From JACCVL01 sp963695375 (GTDB lineage Bacteria; Actinomycetota; Actinomycetes; Propionibacteriales; Nocardioidaceae), in the NCBI GenBank assembly GCA_963695375.1, contig OY968767.1:186001-250000 (forward strand): 64,000 nucleotides of DNA, given 5' to 3'. The number at the start of each line of letters is the position of its first letter. The first letter of the stretch is position 1. A program made the translations under genes and the position numbers. Below the pieces are notes generated by a model. That model searched no databases and was not told where the DNA came from. It was given only the letters and a program-made list of their open reading frames with translations. Below are positions 31,854 through 44,192 of the stretch, piece after piece.

Positions 31854-34036
31854 TCAGCGCGGGCTCGACCCGGCCAGCATCTGCAGCAGGTCGGCGCCGT
31901 AGCGGTCGAGCTTGGTCTTGCCGACGCCGGGGATGCGGGCGAGGCCCGCGGAGTCGGTGGGCAGCTGCTCGGCCATCGCGACCAGGGTGGCGTCGGTGAG
32001 CACGCAGTACGCCGGCACCCCACGCTGCCCGGCCTGCTCCTTGCGCCACTCCCGCAACCTCTCGAACAGCGCCTCGTCGTAGGTGGCCGGGCAGTCGTCG
32101 CAGCGGCCGACGGTGGTCTGCCGGGCACCGTTCAGCGGCCGGTCGCAGCCCCGGCAGCGGCGGACCGTCCGCGGCCGCCGGCTGGTCCCGCCCCGGCCGC
32201 CGCGGGTGCCGGCCGCGCCGTCGTCCGCGCGGCTCACGATCCCGTCCAGGAACCGGGTCGGCCCCCGGCTCCCTCGCCCGCCCGGGGTGCGGCTGGCCGC
32301 CCACGACACCAGCAGCTCGCGGCGGGCGCGGGTCACCCCGACGTAGAACAGCCGGCGCTCCTCGGCCACCGCCGCCGCGTGCCGGCGTGCACGATCGGCA
32401 TCGCCCCCTCGTGCATCCCCGCCAGCGCGACGACGGTCCACTCCAGCCCCTTGGCCGCGTGCAGCGTGGCCAGCGTGACGCCGTCGGCCACCGGCGCGTC
32501 CTGCAGCTCGGCCCGCCGGTCCAGCTCGGCCACCAGCGCGGTCAGGTCGGGCGCCGGCCCCGTCGCCGGCGCCGCTGACGGCGACGGCTCCGGATCAGCC
32601 TCCGGGTCAGCCTCCGAATCAGCCCTCGGGCCAGCCGCCTGCTGCGCGACCAGCTCCTCGGCGACGGAGACCAGCGCGTGCAGCGACTCCCACCGGTCCC
32701 GCTGCGCGCCGGTGCCCGCGGGTGCCTGCGGCGAGTGGTTCATCGTCGCCAGCACCGCGTGGGCCTGCCCCACCAGGCCCGGCTCGTCGGGCTCCGGCGC
32801 CGATCCCGACCGGGCGGCGCCCCGCAGCAGCGTGATCGCCTGCCGCACCTCCGGCCGGCCGAAGAACCGGTCCGCGCCGCGCAGCGTGTAGGCGACCCCG
32901 GCCGCGGACAGCGCGTCCTCGAACGCCCGGGTCTGCGCGTTGATGCGCACCAGCACCGCCATCTCGCGCAGCGGCGTGCCGGCGGCGTGCCGGCGGCGCA
33001 GCTCGGCGGCCACCCACTCCGCCTCGGCCACCTCGTCGGCATGCCCGCGGAACACCACCTCGGGGCCGGCGTCCTGCTGCGCCTGCAGCACCACGCCGGG
33101 CGCCGCGGTCGCTCCGGTGCCCGCGCCGCCGCGGGACACGGTGTTGGCCAGCCGCACCACCTGCGGGGTCGAGCGGTAGTTGCGCACCAGCTCCAGCCGC
33201 TTGGCCCGGGGGAACCGCCGGCCGAAGCCGGCCAGGTGCTCGGTGGACGCGCCGGCGAAGGTGTAGATGGTCTGCCAGGGGTCACCCACGACGCACACGT
33301 CGTCCCGGTCACCCAGCCAGCGCTGCAACAATCCCACCTGGACCGGGCTGACGTCCTGGTACTCGTCGACGACGAACCAGCGGTACTGCCGGCGGATCTC
33401 GGCCGCCACCCGCGGGGCCTCGTCGAGCAGCGCCACCGCCACCAGCAGCAGGTCCTCCATGTCCAGCCGGCCGCGCTCGAGCTTGACCTCCTCGTAGGCG
33501 GCGAACACCCGCTGCGCCGTGTCGAGGTCGACGTTGCCCACCGCGCGCCCGTGCGCCGCGGCGCGAGCGGCGTAGTCCGCCGGCCGGACGTTGCTGACCT
33601 TGGCCCACTCCACCTCCGCGGCGAGGTCGCGCAGCAGCGCCGGCTCCGTGGTCAGCGCGCAGCGGCGGGCCGCCTCGGCCACGAACGGCAGCTTGGACAC
33701 CGCCAGCTCGGGCAGCTCGCCGCCGTAGACCCGCGGCCAGAAGTACCGGGCCTGCCGCAGCGCCGCGGAGTGGAACGTCCGGGCCTGGACGCCCGCTGCG
33801 CCGAGCGCCCCCAGCCGGGAGCGCATCTCCCCCGCCGCCCGGGTGGTGAAGGTGACCGCGAGCACCTCCTGCGGGCGGTACGCCCCGGTGGCCACGCCGT
33901 AGGCGATCCGGTGCGTGATGGCGCGAGTCTTGCCGGTCCCGGCGCCGGCGACCACGCAGACCGGTCCGGTGAGGGTGGTGGCGACCTCGCGCTGCTCGGG
34001 GTCGAGCGCGGTCAGCAGGCTGTCGGCGGGAGACAC
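31854..34036 (-). pseudogene. uvrD2: UvrD2-type superfamily-1 DNA helicase with HRDC domain, one-base frameshift
   Basis: Frame one (34036 to about 32381) has the Walker A AGAGTGKTRAITHRIAYG, the Walker B VVDEYQDVSPVQ, GDPWQTIYTFAGA, and TLHAAKGLEWTVVALAGMHE. The next frame carries motif VI (AEERRLFYVGVTRARREL), a Cys4 region (CRGCDRPL, CDDC) and a C-terminal HRDC domain to GADLLQML at 31854. The frames must be joined by adding one base in the G/C run near 32375-32385 (HAGT then AAAVAEERRL). The order Cys4-HRDC matches UvrD2. Start GTG 34036. If real, the frameshift would remove motif VI and the helicase would be inactive. Confidence 0.75.
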
Positions 34037-34084
34037 GACCGGGCACGCTCCTGGAGGCGGGGAGGCGGCGGGGACGAAAGTGGC

Positions 34085-34110
34085 GGAATAGGACAGGCTC
34101 CGCGACGGTT
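34085..34110 (+). promoter_or_regulatory. SigR/SigH-type promoter for mycoredoxin
   Basis: GGAAT (34085-34089), 18 nt, then GTT (34108-34110), the consensus spacing of oxidative-stress ECF (SigR/SigH) promoters. The -35-like GGAAT overlaps the divergent uvrD2 upstream region. Transcription would start near 34117, about 33 nt before ATG 34150. Mycoredoxin genes are members of these regulons elsewhere, which agrees. Confidence 0.65.
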
Positions 34111-34149
34111 GTCAGGACCGGACCACTGTAGGACCCCGAAGGGACACCG

Positions 34150-34398
34150 ATGACCCGCTCGCTGACGATGTACTCCACGCCGTGGTGCGGCTACTGCCAC
34201 CGGCTCGGCAGCCAGCTCGGGCGCGCCGGCATCGCCTTCGACGTGGTCGACATCGAGCAGGACCCGACCGGCGCCGACGTGGTCGCCCGCGTCAACAACG
34301 GCAACCTCACCGTCCCGACGCTGGTCTTCTCGGACGGGACCGCGCTGACCAACCCGTCGGTCTCCCGGGTGCAGCAACAGCTCGCGCTCTCCGCCTGA
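34150..34398 (+). CDS. mrx1: Mycoredoxin / glutaredoxin-like protein
   Basis: The 82-aa protein has the CxxC redox site in TMYSTPWCGYCHRLG, the cis-Pro loop NLTVPTLVFSDG, and a GAD-x-V pattern typical of mycoredoxin-1. It reduces mycothiol-mixed disulfides in the cytoplasm. ATG 34150 follows GAAGGGACACC. The SigR-type promoter upstream is consistent with thiol-stress induction. It is the counterpart of Rv3198A. Confidence 0.9.
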   Translation: MTRSLTMYSTPWCGYCHRLGSQLGRAGIAFDVVDIEQDPTGADVVARVNNGNLTVPTLVFSDGTALTNPSVSRVQQQLALSA

Positions 34399-34442
34399 CC
34401 CGGCCGGGCCGACCTGCCCGGGCTGGCTCGCCCCCGGCGGGC

Positions 34443-35423
34443 TCACCACCGTCCCGGGAGCTCCCGCCCGTGCCAGCGGGTGACCAGCCAGCGGGAGATG
34501 GAGAACTCGCCCGGCAGCAGCATGGTGCCCGCCTCCGCGGCCGCCGTCAGGTCGTCCCGGCTGAACCAGCGCGCCTCGGTCACCTCGTCGCCGTCCACCC
34601 TGATCGCGGTCGACTCGGCCCGGCCGAAGAAGCCGAGCATCAGGCTGGAGGGGAACGGCCACGGCTGGCTGGCCGCATAGCTGACCGGCCCGACCCGCAC
34701 GCCGACCTCCTCGGCGACCTCCCGACGGACGGCGTCCTCCAGGGACTCGCCCGGCTCCACGAAGCCGGCCAGCGTCGAGTAGCGCCCGTCCGGCCAGCCC
34801 GGGGCATGGCCCAGCAGCGCCCGGTCCTGGTCGTCGGTGATCAGCATGATGACGGCCGGGTCGGTACGCGGGAAGTGCATCGCCTGGCAGCGCGGGCAGC
34901 GGCGCACGTGACCGGCCTCGGCCGGCCCGGTGACCGCTCCGCACTGGGCGCAGTGCCGGTGCGTGCGGTGCCAGTTCGCCAGCCCGAGCGCCTGCACCAT
35001 CAGGCCGCCCTCCAGGTCGTCCAGCCCCGGCGCCACCGCACGGACCGGCCGGGGCCGCAGCCGCTCCGGCACCGCCGGCAGCGACAGCGCCAGCACCGGC
35101 CCGCCCGGGCCGCTGCCGAGCAGCATCCGCTCGACGGCCTCGCCGTCGGGACCCGCCACCGCCAGCTCGGTCGCGAGGGCCTCAGCGTCAGGCACCGTCA
35201 GCCACCGCAGTCCCTGCCGCTCACCCCGCGTCGCGACCACCCCGTCGCCGACCACCAGCACGCGGGTGCGCGGATCGGCCGCCTCCCGGTCCCACCAGTG
35301 CGGGTCCGCGCGGTCGGCCGTGCGCCGGTCGTACGCGGAGGCGGCGAACGGGAGCCGGCGCGGCTCCTCCCGGTCGCCGAGCTGGTCGGTCGGGTGCATG
35401 TCGACGGAGTCGGGCGGGACCAC
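34443..35423 (-). CDS. nudC: NAD(+) diphosphatase NudC
   Basis: The 326-aa protein has the NudC zinc-ribbon HCAQCGAVTGPAEAGHVRRC with a second CxxC, a Nudix box beginning GFVEPGESLED and ending REVAEEVGV, and the NADH-pyrophosphatase signature SQPWPFPSSL. It cleaves NADH/NAD and can remove NAD caps from RNA. The start is GTG 35423; a TAGGGT box ends 6 nt upstream, suggesting a leaderless message. Counterpart of Rv3199c. Confidence 0.95.
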   Translation of the reverse strand: MVPPDSVDMHPTDQLGDREEPRRLPFAASAYDRRTADRADPHWWDREAADPRTRVLVVGDGVVATRGERQGLRWLTVPDAEALATELAVAGPDGEAVERMLLGSGPGGPVLALSLPAVPERLRPRPVRAVAPGLDDLEGGLMVQALGLANWHRTHRHCAQCGAVTGPAEAGHVRRCPRCQAMHFPRTDPAVIMLITDDQDRALLGHAPGWPDGRYSTLAGFVEPGESLEDAVRREVAEEVGVRVGPVSYAASQPWPFPSSLMLGFFGRAESTAIRVDGDEVTEARWFSRDDLTAAAEAGTMLLPGEFSISRWLVTRWHGRELPGRW

Positions 35424-35488
35424 GCGGTGACCCTACGGCGCCCGGCCGCCCGCCGAGCACCGAGCGGTCGCGGCTAGCCTCCGGGCTC
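35424..35488. promoter_or_regulatory. Paired leaderless promoters, nudC / deoD
   Basis: In this 65-nt gap TAGGGT (minus strand, 35430-35435) lies 6 nt before the nudC GTG, and TAGCCT (35475-35480) lies 8 nt before the deoD ATG. Neither has a clear Shine-Dalgarno sequence. Weak -35 elements are not readily seen. Confidence 0.5.
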
Positions 35489-36220
35489 ATGAGCATCCAC
35501 ATCGCCGCCGAGCCCGGTCAGATCGCGCCCCGGGTGCTGTTCCCGGGGGACCCGCTGCGCGCCCAGTGGATCGCGGACACGGTGCTCGAGGACGTCACCT
35601 GCTACTCGCGGGTCCGCAACATGCTGGGCTTCACCGGGACCTACCGCGGCGAGCAGGTCAGCGTGCAGGGCTCGGGGATGGGCCAGCCGTCGATGGCGAT
35701 CTACGCCAACGAGCTGTTCCGCGACTACGGCGTTCAGCAGCTGGTGCGCGTCGGGTCCTGCGGCGCGCTCACCGAGTCGCTCAAGGTCCGCGACGTGGTG
35801 CTGGCGATCAGCGCCGCGACCGACTCCGCGATGAACCGGCACCGTTTCCACGGCTACGACTACTCCGCGACCGCCGACTTCGCGCTGCTCAGGACGGCGT
35901 ACGACGCCGTGCTGGCCCGCGGCGGTGACCCGGTCGTCGGCCAGGTGTTCACCTCGGACTCGTTCTACTCCCCACGGCCGGAGCTCACCGAGCACCTGGT
36001 CCGGCACGGCGTCGTCGCGGTGGAGATGGAGGCCAGCGCGCTCTACACGCTGGCCGCCGGCTACGGCCGGCGGGCGCTGGCGCTGTGCACGGTGTCGGAC
36101 CACATCGTCACCGGCGAGGAGACCAGCGCCCAGGAGCGGGAGCAGACCTTCGGCGAGATGGTCGAGCTGGCGCTCGAGGCGATGCTCGCGGTGCCGGTCG
36201 ACCCGTCGACGCAGGGCTGA
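35489..36220 (+). CDS. deoD: Purine nucleoside phosphorylase (DeoD-type)
   Basis: The 243-aa protein is a hexameric NP-I family phosphorylase: FPGDPLRAQWIADTVLED at the phosphate site, GSGMGQPSMAIYANEL, RVGSCGALTE, EMEASALYTLAAGYG at the base-binding Glu, and VSDHIVTGEE. It phosphorolyses purine (deoxy)nucleosides for salvage. The stop is 2 nt from the convergent AdnB stop. Confidence 0.95.
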   Translation: MSIHIAAEPGQIAPRVLFPGDPLRAQWIADTVLEDVTCYSRVRNMLGFTGTYRGEQVSVQGSGMGQPSMAIYANELFRDYGVQQLVRVGSCGALTESLKVRDVVLAISAATDSAMNRHRFHGYDYSATADFALLRTAYDAVLARGGDPVVGQVFTSDSFYSPRPELTEHLVRHGVVAVEMEASALYTLAAGYGRRALALCTVSDHIVTGEETSAQEREQTFGEMVELALEAMLAVPVDPSTQG

Positions 36221-36222
36221 CC

Positions 36223-39494
<3,272 letters not shown>

Positions 39495-39498
<4 letters not shown>

Positions 39499-42400
39499 CG
39501 GTCCGGCTCCTCGGGGAGCTCGGGTCCGGCCGACCCGGAGGGATCGCCGAGCAGGGTCTGCCCGGCCGGCTGCGCCGGGCACACCGGCTGGAAGTCGCAC
39601 CACCCGCAGGCGGGGCCGACCCGGGCCGCGAACCGCTCGCCGCGCAGCGCGTCGACGGCCGCGGCGACCTGGGAGCCGGCGGCGAGCGGCGCCTGCGGGC
39701 TGTCCGGCGGCTGGTGCTGCACCTTGATCCCGCGGACGAGCCCTTTGCGCAGCTGCACCAGCTCGGCACCACCCGGCTGCACCCTGGTGCCCGCCACCTC
39801 GTCGGCGGCGCCGGCCGCGACCGCCAGCTGGTAGACGCCGAGCTGGGCGTCCCGCCGGACCGCGGCGTCGGTCGGCAGCGACCTGCCGGTCTTGAGGTCC
39901 ACCACCACGACCCGCCCGTCGGCATCGAGCTCCACCCGGTCCATCGAGCCGCGCAGCCGAGCGGCGTCGGCCCCGACGGGCACCGTGACCTCGAAGGCGA
40001 GCTCGGCAGCCAGCGGCCGGCGACCCCGCTCGGGGTCGTCGTGCCAGCGAAGGAACCGGTCGAGCGCGTTCACCGCTTCCTGGCGCTCGGCGTCACTCGC
40101 CCACGAGACCGGGAACTGCAGCTGCCCCCAGACCCGGTCGAGCTCCTTGAGCAACGCGTCGGCGTCGGCCGCCACCTCGCCGTCGAGGACGGCCGCGGCC
40201 AGCGCGTGCACGATGCTGCCGAACCCCTGGGCGCTGGTGCTCGGGGAGCCGCCGCCGGCCTCCCGGGAGAGGAACCAGCGCAGGGCACACTCCTCGATGC
40301 CGCGCACGGCGCTGCCGGACAGGGCGACCGGCTCCGCCGCGGCGCGGACCGGGACCGCCGCGGCCGAGACCTCGCGCAACCCCCACCACGCGTCGGGGTC
40401 GGCCGCCGGCAGTGCGCCGGAGGCGGCCAGCCGCGCGATCCGACGCGCCAGGGCGGCCCGCTCCGCCGGGTCGTCGCTGGCCTCCGCCCGGGCGCGCAGC
40501 TCGCCGAGCAGGCCGCGCAGTGACAGCGCCCGGCCGGGGCGCCCCTCGACCGGGCCCACCGGGACGTCGAGCTCGTGCAGCAGCCGCGACGGCTGGTCGC
40601 CGCCGTCCCGGGCGCCGCGCACCGCGGTCACCACCAGCCGTTCCTGAGCCCGGGTGACGGCGACATAGAACAGCCGGCGCTCCTCGGCGATCAGCTCCGC
40701 GGCGCTCGGCAGCGCCGGCAGCTCGCCGTCGGGTCCGAGCAGGTCGGTGGCGAGCAGCGAGCCGCGCCGGCGCAGCGCCGGCCAGCCGCCCTCCTGAACC
40801 CCGGCCACGACCACCAGCCGCCACTCCAGCCCCTTGGAGCGGTGCGCGGTCAGCAGCCGCACGCCAACGCCGCGGACGCCGCGCTCGGCCAGGGTGTCGG
40901 CCGGGATCTGCTGGGCCTCCACCTCGTCGAGGAACGCGCCGACGCCGCGCCGCTGCTGGCGGCCCTGCGCCCGCGCTGCCAGGTCGAACAGAGCGCACAC
41001 CGCGTCCAGGTCTCGGCCGGCCGCCCGGCCCGCGCTGCCGCTCCGGGCGCTGGTCCGGTGCAGCTCGGCCGGCCAGCCGGTGCCGTCCCACAGCGTCCAC
41101 AGGCACTCCTCCACCGAGGTGCCGGCCCGCAGCTGGTCGGCGACCCGGGCCAGCAGCCGGGCCGCACGCTGCGCGCGAGCCGCGTCCGGACCGGCCAGGT
41201 CGGCGAGCCGGTCCGGCTCGGCGACGGCGTCGGCCAGCAGCCGGGCGGACGGCAGCGCCGGACGCACCCCGGCGTGGTCGGCCCGGTCGCGTTCCCGCAG
41301 GGCGCGCGCCAGCCGCCGGACGCCGGCCGGACCCAGCTGGCCGACCGGCGAGGTGAGCAGCGCCTCCACCTCGTCCGGGCGGAGCACCGACGCGTCCGGC
41401 GGCTCGCGGTCGGGACCCGACCGGGCGAGCGCGTCGGCTGCCCGCAGCGCCCGCACCAGCACCTGGACGGCCGGCTGGGCCCGCAGCGGCAGCTCGTCCC
41501 CGGCGACCTCGACCGGCACTCCCGCGGCGGTCAGCGCGCGGTGCAGCCGGGGGATCGACTGGACGCCGGAGCGGACCAGCACCGCCATCTGCGACCACGG
41601 CAGCCCGTCGTCGAGGTGTGACCGGCGCAGCAGCTCGGCGATGCTCTCCGCCTCCGCGGCCGGGGACACGAACGTGCGCACGTCGACTCGCCCGGCACCG
41701 TGCTCGGTCGCCCCGCTGCGCAGGTCGCGGAACGCCCGGAACGTCTCGTGGTCCAGTCGCCCCGGGACCGGCAGCCGAGCGGCGACCGCGCGCGACGCCG
41801 CGAGCAGCCCCGGCCCCGAGCGGCGGGCGGTGCGCAGCGCGAGCATCGGCGCGCGCTCACCGGCGGCGGTGCGGAACCGGTCCGGGAAGTCGAGCAGTCC
41901 GCGCAGGTCGGATCCGCGGAAGCCGTAGATCGACTGGTCGGGGTCACCGACCACGAGCAGGTCGCGACCGTCCCCGGCGAGCGCCTCCAGCAGCGCCACC
42001 TGGGCGGGGTCGGTGTCCTGGTACTCGTCGACCACGACGAAGCCCAGCTCCCGGCGCAGCGTGGCCCGGTGCGCCGGGTCGGACGCGATCACCGTGGCCC
42101 GATGCACCAGCTCGGTGTAGTCGAGCACGCCCAGCCCGTCGAGCACCTCCAGGCTCTCCCCCAGGAACTGGCCGGCGGCGACCCACTCCGGCCGCCGGTG
42201 CGCCAGCCCGGCCGCGGTGACGTCGTCCGGGTCGAGCCGCAGCGCCCGGGACCGGGCCAGCAGCCCGCGCAGCTCGCCGGCCAGGCCGCGGGTGGACAGC
42301 GCCGGCCGCACCGAGTCCGGCCAGTGCACCCGGCCGGTCTCGACGCTGCCCTGCAGCAGCTCCCGCAGCCGCACGTCGTGCTCCGGTGCCGACAGCAGGG

Positions 42401-42770
42401 CCGGCGGCTGCGCGTACAGCTCCGGATCGGCGAACCGGCGCACCAGCGCGTAGCAGAACGAGTGGAACGTGCTCGCGGTCGCGCCGGCGGTGGTGCGGGC
42501 GAGCCGGGCGGAGATCCGGGTCCGCAGCTCGTCGGCCGCCTTGCGGCTGAAGGTGAGCACCAGCACCTGCTCCGGGGCGAGCCCGCGGCGGTCCACCCGG
42601 TCGACCACGGCCTCCACCAGCGTGGTCGTCTTGCCGGTGCCGGGACCGGCCAGGACGAGGACGGGACCGCCGGGGTGGTCGACGACGGCCTGCTGGTCGC
42701 GGTCGAGCGCCGGCGCGGCGGCGCGCGCCCTCGGGCGGGCACGCAGTCGGGGCGGGGGCACGAGCGGCAC
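39495..42770 (-). CDS. adnA: AdnA-type helicase-nuclease subunit with Fe-S cysteines
   Basis: The 1091-aa product from GTG 42770 has helicase motifs VLAGPGTGKTTTLVEAVVD, VVDEYQDTDPAQVALLEALA, GDPDQSIYGFRGSD and LTAHRSKGLEWRLVVV. A RecB-like nuclease follows (RGSMDRVELDADGRVVVVDLK) with cysteines ECALRW and CGWCDFQPVC that would hold an iron-sulfur cluster, as in AddB/AdnA types. A hairpin separates it from the protease upstream. Counterpart of Rv3202c. Confidence 0.9.
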
Positions 42771-42784
42771 TACAGCAGACGACG

Positions 42785-42824
42785 CCGACAGCCCCGCCGG
42801 GAACCCGTTCGGCGGGGCTGTCGG
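42785..42824 (-). terminator. Hairpin terminator after the secreted protease
   Basis: CCGACAGCCCCGCCG (42785-42799) pairs perfectly with CGGCGGGGCTGTCGG (42810-42824), loop of 10 nt. It lies 53 nt beyond the protease stop on the minus strand and before the adnA start at 42770. There is no U tract. Confidence 0.75.
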
Positions 42825-42876
42825 TGCCACGCTGAGACCGCGCGGAACGGCGCGGAACGGCGCGGAGCAGGTCCGG

Positions 42877-43752
42877 TCAGACGACCGGCGAGAACGGCTC
42901 GGTGCCGGGGACCAGCGCCATGCCGGTCATCCCGCCCGGGCTGCGTGCGTACGACAGCTCGCGGGACAGGTCGCCGACGCCGTTGGATCCGGCCAGCGGT
43001 GCGATGGCGACGGTGGACAGCGTGCCCACGGCCTGGCCGGCGCTGCTGAGGAACCCGCTGCCGGAGTCACCGGGGATCCCCGGGGTGACGGTGTAGACGG
43101 TGTGGCTCCAGCCGCCCCCGGTGTCGCCGAGGCTGACGCCACGCTTGGGCGACAGCGGCTCGGCCCCGCCGCGCAGCGAGGAGTTGCCGTAGCTGTAGAC
43201 GTCCTCGCCGGTGGTCGTGCCGTTGCCGTCGACGCCGGTGGGCCCGCCCCAGAACGGGACGCTCGGGTTCACCTTGGCCACGTCGGCGGCGTCCACCCGG
43301 ACCAGCGCGAAGTCGTTGTACTCGCAGGCGTTCTGGTTGGTCTCGTTCACCTGCTGCATGGTCAGCCAGGAGCTGTAGACGAGCGTGCCGCTGCCGACCC
43401 TGGTGCCGCCGCCGACCAGGGTGCCGCCCTCGACGAAGTCGACCTCGGTGCCGAGCGGGAGCGAGCCCGCGTCACAGCCGTTGGTGTCGGTGGCGGCGCC
43501 GGTGCCGGCACAGTGCGCGGCGTAGCCGACGTAGGTCGCCGCGCCGTCCTCGAAGACGAAGTTGGCGGTGCACTGGGCACCGTCGGTGTACATCATCGTG
43601 CCGGGGTGGATCGTCGCGGTCTCCGCCGGCGCCCAGGTGGGAGCGCTCGGGGTGACGACGGCGGCGGCCGGGGCCTGCGCGGTGTACGCGGCCACGGCCA
43701 GCAGGCCGATCGCGACGGCGATGAGCCGGTGGACGGGGGTACGTCGGGGCAT
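42877..43752 (-). CDS. Secreted chymotrypsin-like serine protease
   Basis: The 291-aa protein has a signal peptide (LIAVAIGLLAVAAYTAQAPAAA). The S1-type catalytic triad is visible: His80 in YAAHCAG, Asp147 in CEYNDFALV, Ser230 in GDSGSGF. Cysteine pairs (C61/C81, C93/C143) would form disulfides. It is probably exported by Sec. Homologues in actinomycetes sit near adnA. Substrate unknown. Confidence 0.9.
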   Translation of the reverse strand: MPRRTPVHRLIAVAIGLLAVAAYTAQAPAAAVVTPSAPTWAPAETATIHPGTMMYTDGAQCTANFVFEDGAATYVGYAAHCAGTGAATDTNGCDAGSLPLGTEVDFVEGGTLVGGGTRVGSGTLVYSSWLTMQQVNETNQNACEYNDFALVRVDAADVAKVNPSVPFWGGPTGVDGNGTTTGEDVYSYGNSSLRGGAEPLSPKRGVSLGDTGGGWSHTVYTVTPGIPGDSGSGFLSSAGQAVGTLSTVAIAPLAGSNGVGDLSRELSYARSPGGMTGMALVPGTEPFSPVV

Positions 43753-43830
43753 GCCGGTCCTCTCCTGGGGGGCGGTCTTACACCGTCCTGCCCAACGACA
43801 GCGTCACTGAAACGTCACGCGGAGTGACGT

Positions 43831-44163
43831 TCAGCCGCCGGCCGGCAGCCACACCGCGCGGCGGACGTCGACGCCGAGCGGCCCGCCGCTGGCGTCCAGC
43901 CGCAGCGGGGTGCGCTCGGCCCGGTAGTGCGCGAGGGCGTCGCGGCGATGCGACGGCGGCAGGCTGCCGTCGGCGCGGACCACCCGCCACCACGGCACGC
44001 CGCCGCCGTGCCTGGCCAGCACGGTGCCGACCCATCGCGGCCCGCCGTAGCCGACCGCGTCGGCGACCAGCCCGTACGTCGTGACCTGACCCGGCGGGAC
44101 GCGCTCGACCAGGGCGAGCACCTGCTCGACGAGTCGCTCCCGGTCGACCTCGGTGGCGGGCAC
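43831..44163 (-). CDS. Alkyltransferase-like protein (MGMT family without catalytic Cys)
   Basis: The 110-aa protein has the MGMT DNA-binding fold VPPGQVTTYGLVADAVGYG, PRWVGTVLA, and GGGVPWWRVVRADGSLP. The position of the methyl-accepting Cys in PCHR is Trp (PWWRV). Such ATL proteins bind O6-alkylguanine and recruit other repair. It is the counterpart of Rv3204. The start is GTG or ATG at 44163, immediately downstream of moeZ's 3' end on the chromosome but read separately. Confidence 0.85.
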   Translation of the reverse strand: MPATEVDRERLVEQVLALVERVPPGQVTTYGLVADAVGYGGPRWVGTVLARHGGGVPWWRVVRADGSLPPSHRRDALAHYRAERTPLRLDASGGPLGVDVRRAVWLPAGG

Positions 44164-44192
44164 CGGCTCAGCCTGGCAGCCGGCCGGTCCGG

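Noticed and set aside
42785..42824. Hairpin inside the N-terminus of AdnA, or an AdnA attenuator
   Set aside because: The longer AdnA start at 42830 has no homology; the hairpin fits better as the terminator of the protease upstream.
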